Shown here piece after piece: positions 4,726-5,301 of a stretch of 5,301 bases of DNA. Location of the stretch: NCBI GenBank assembly GCA_022571575.1, contig JACZXN010000152.1:1-5301 (forward strand), given 5' to 3'. The notes below the pieces were generated by a model. It saw only the letters and a program-made list of their open reading frames with translations, made no database searches and was not told where the DNA came from. The translations under genes and the position numbers were made by a program. How positions within the stretch are numbered: the stretch's first letter is position 1; each line of letters opens with the position of its first letter. Source of the stretch: Chloroflexota bacterium. Its GTDB lineage: Bacteria > Chloroflexota > Dehalococcoidia > UBA3495.

Positions 4726-5301
4726 CGGGCCGGCACGGCCAGCAGAGCGGCGGCCCACACCATCATCGCCAGGGTGAAGACCCACCAGTAGGGCGGCCAG
4801 TTGATCCCGGCGGCGATCCCCAGGGAGACCATGAAGGCCGCGAAGGAGATGACTTTGACGGCGAACGAACGCCTCAGCCTCCCCGGCTCAAGGTCTACCA
4901 CCGCGAGGTAAGCCATCGTCACGGCCAGCGCCGTCACGATGGCCGCGCTCTTCCAGAAGCCGTCCGAGTTGGGCGTCGCCCAGACCCCGGTTAAGATCAG
5001 CAGCAGGGCGGCCCCGCCGAACACCAGCGCAACCTGGGGCACGGCCAGGCCGGGCCGCCGCCGCGCCGCCCAAACCGGTCCCAGGCTGAACAGGAAGTAG
5101 GCCCCGAACACCACGGCCGTGAGCAAGAGCCGGCCTCTGGTCTTGGTGTACTCACCCAGCACCACCATGGCGATGACGATCACCACCGCCATGACCGACG
5201 ACGCCAGAAAGCCCGCCGCGTAGGCGTTGGGGGCCAGGAGACGCCTGAATCGCCGCCAGGGTCCGATGTTCTGCCTCCGCTGCCCTATCCCGAATTGAGT
5301 T
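4695..5301 (-). CDS. Six-helix integral membrane protein, partial (5' end outside window)
   Basis: About 201 residues are visible and the frame is open to the right edge. No ATG, GTG or TTG lies in frame between the edge and the Met codon at 5190-5192. That Met falls inside a hydrophobic helix (GFLASSVMAVVIVIAMVVL), so it is not the likely start, and the gene extends beyond the window. There are six predicted membrane segments, separated by short Arg-rich loops such as WAARRRPG and DLEPGRLRRS. An Arg-rich tail (YLVRRVRGR) ends the protein. The visible N-terminal part before helix 1 is basic (RRQNIGPWRRFRR), suggesting a cytoplasmic side. I do not recognise the family and no catalytic motif stands out. 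It is convergent with and overlaps the end of the ribokinase gene. Confidence 0.75.
   Translation of the reverse strand, partial: TQFGIGQRRQNIGPWRRFRRLLAPNAYAAGFLASSVMAVVIVIAMVVLGEYTKTRGRLLLTAVVFGAYFLFSLGPVWAARRRPGLAVPQVALVFGGAALLLILTGVWATPNSDGFWKSAAIVTALAVTMAYLAVVDLEPGRLRRSFAVKVISFAAFMVSLGIAAGINWPPYWWVFTLAMMVWAAALLAVPARYLVRRVRGR

Noticed and set aside
4057..4785. 242-codon minus-strand open frame opposite the ribokinase
   Set aside because: Antisense to a clear ribokinase; Gly/Arg/His-rich shadow composition.
5190..5192. Met codon as the start of the membrane protein
   Set aside because: It lies in the middle of a hydrophobic helix and the frame stays open upstream to the window edge.

Overview
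The window is GC-rich bacterial DNA. It carries five complete protein genes, one gene cut by the right edge and a probable gene fragment at the left edge. Nothing in it fixes the taxonomy. A CaiB/BaiF CoA-transferase, a SbcD-like phosphoesterase, a ribokinase, mercury-type small proteins and likely selenocysteine use together would fit an environmental lineage such as Chloroflexota (Dehalococcoidia/SAR202-like), but that is a weak guess. The organism must encode selenocysteine machinery (SelA/SelB/SelC/SelD) elsewhere if the main finding is right.

Layout: (1) 1-103, minus strand: a short stretch resembling the middle of a molybdopterin oxidoreductase / formate dehydrogenase alpha chain, probably a remnant. 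(2) 107-396: no gene recognised. (3) 397-600, plus: a small Cys-rich GDCCVxC protein of the kind associated with mercury resistance. (4) 680-1540, plus: the centrepiece, a MerB (organomercurial lyase) family gene read through two in-frame TGA codons at 1247 and 1412. Both TGAs fall where MerB has its two catalytic cysteines (Cys96 and Cys159 of the plasmid R831b/E. coli enzyme). Each is followed, about 22 nt later, by a hairpin whose apical loop is GGUC, the loop of the E. coli fdhF SECIS element. This is best read as a double selenoprotein, with Sec at residues 190 and 245. A conventional gene call would stop at 1249 and lose the catalytic half. (5) 1601-2320, minus: SbcD/Mre11-like metallophosphoesterase. 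(6) 2406-3596, minus: class III (CaiB/BaiF) CoA-transferase, with a good extended -10 promoter and an inverted repeat over the presumed start of transcription. (7) 3751-4725, plus: ribokinase. (8) 4695-5301, minus: C-terminal part of a six-helix membrane protein that runs off the window.

Genes 3 and 4 look like one plus-strand unit for handling organomercury or another organometal: a thiol-rich carrier-like peptide next to a carbon-metal lyase with a selenolate active site. The remaining genes look like ordinary housekeeping or catabolic genes with no visible link to it.
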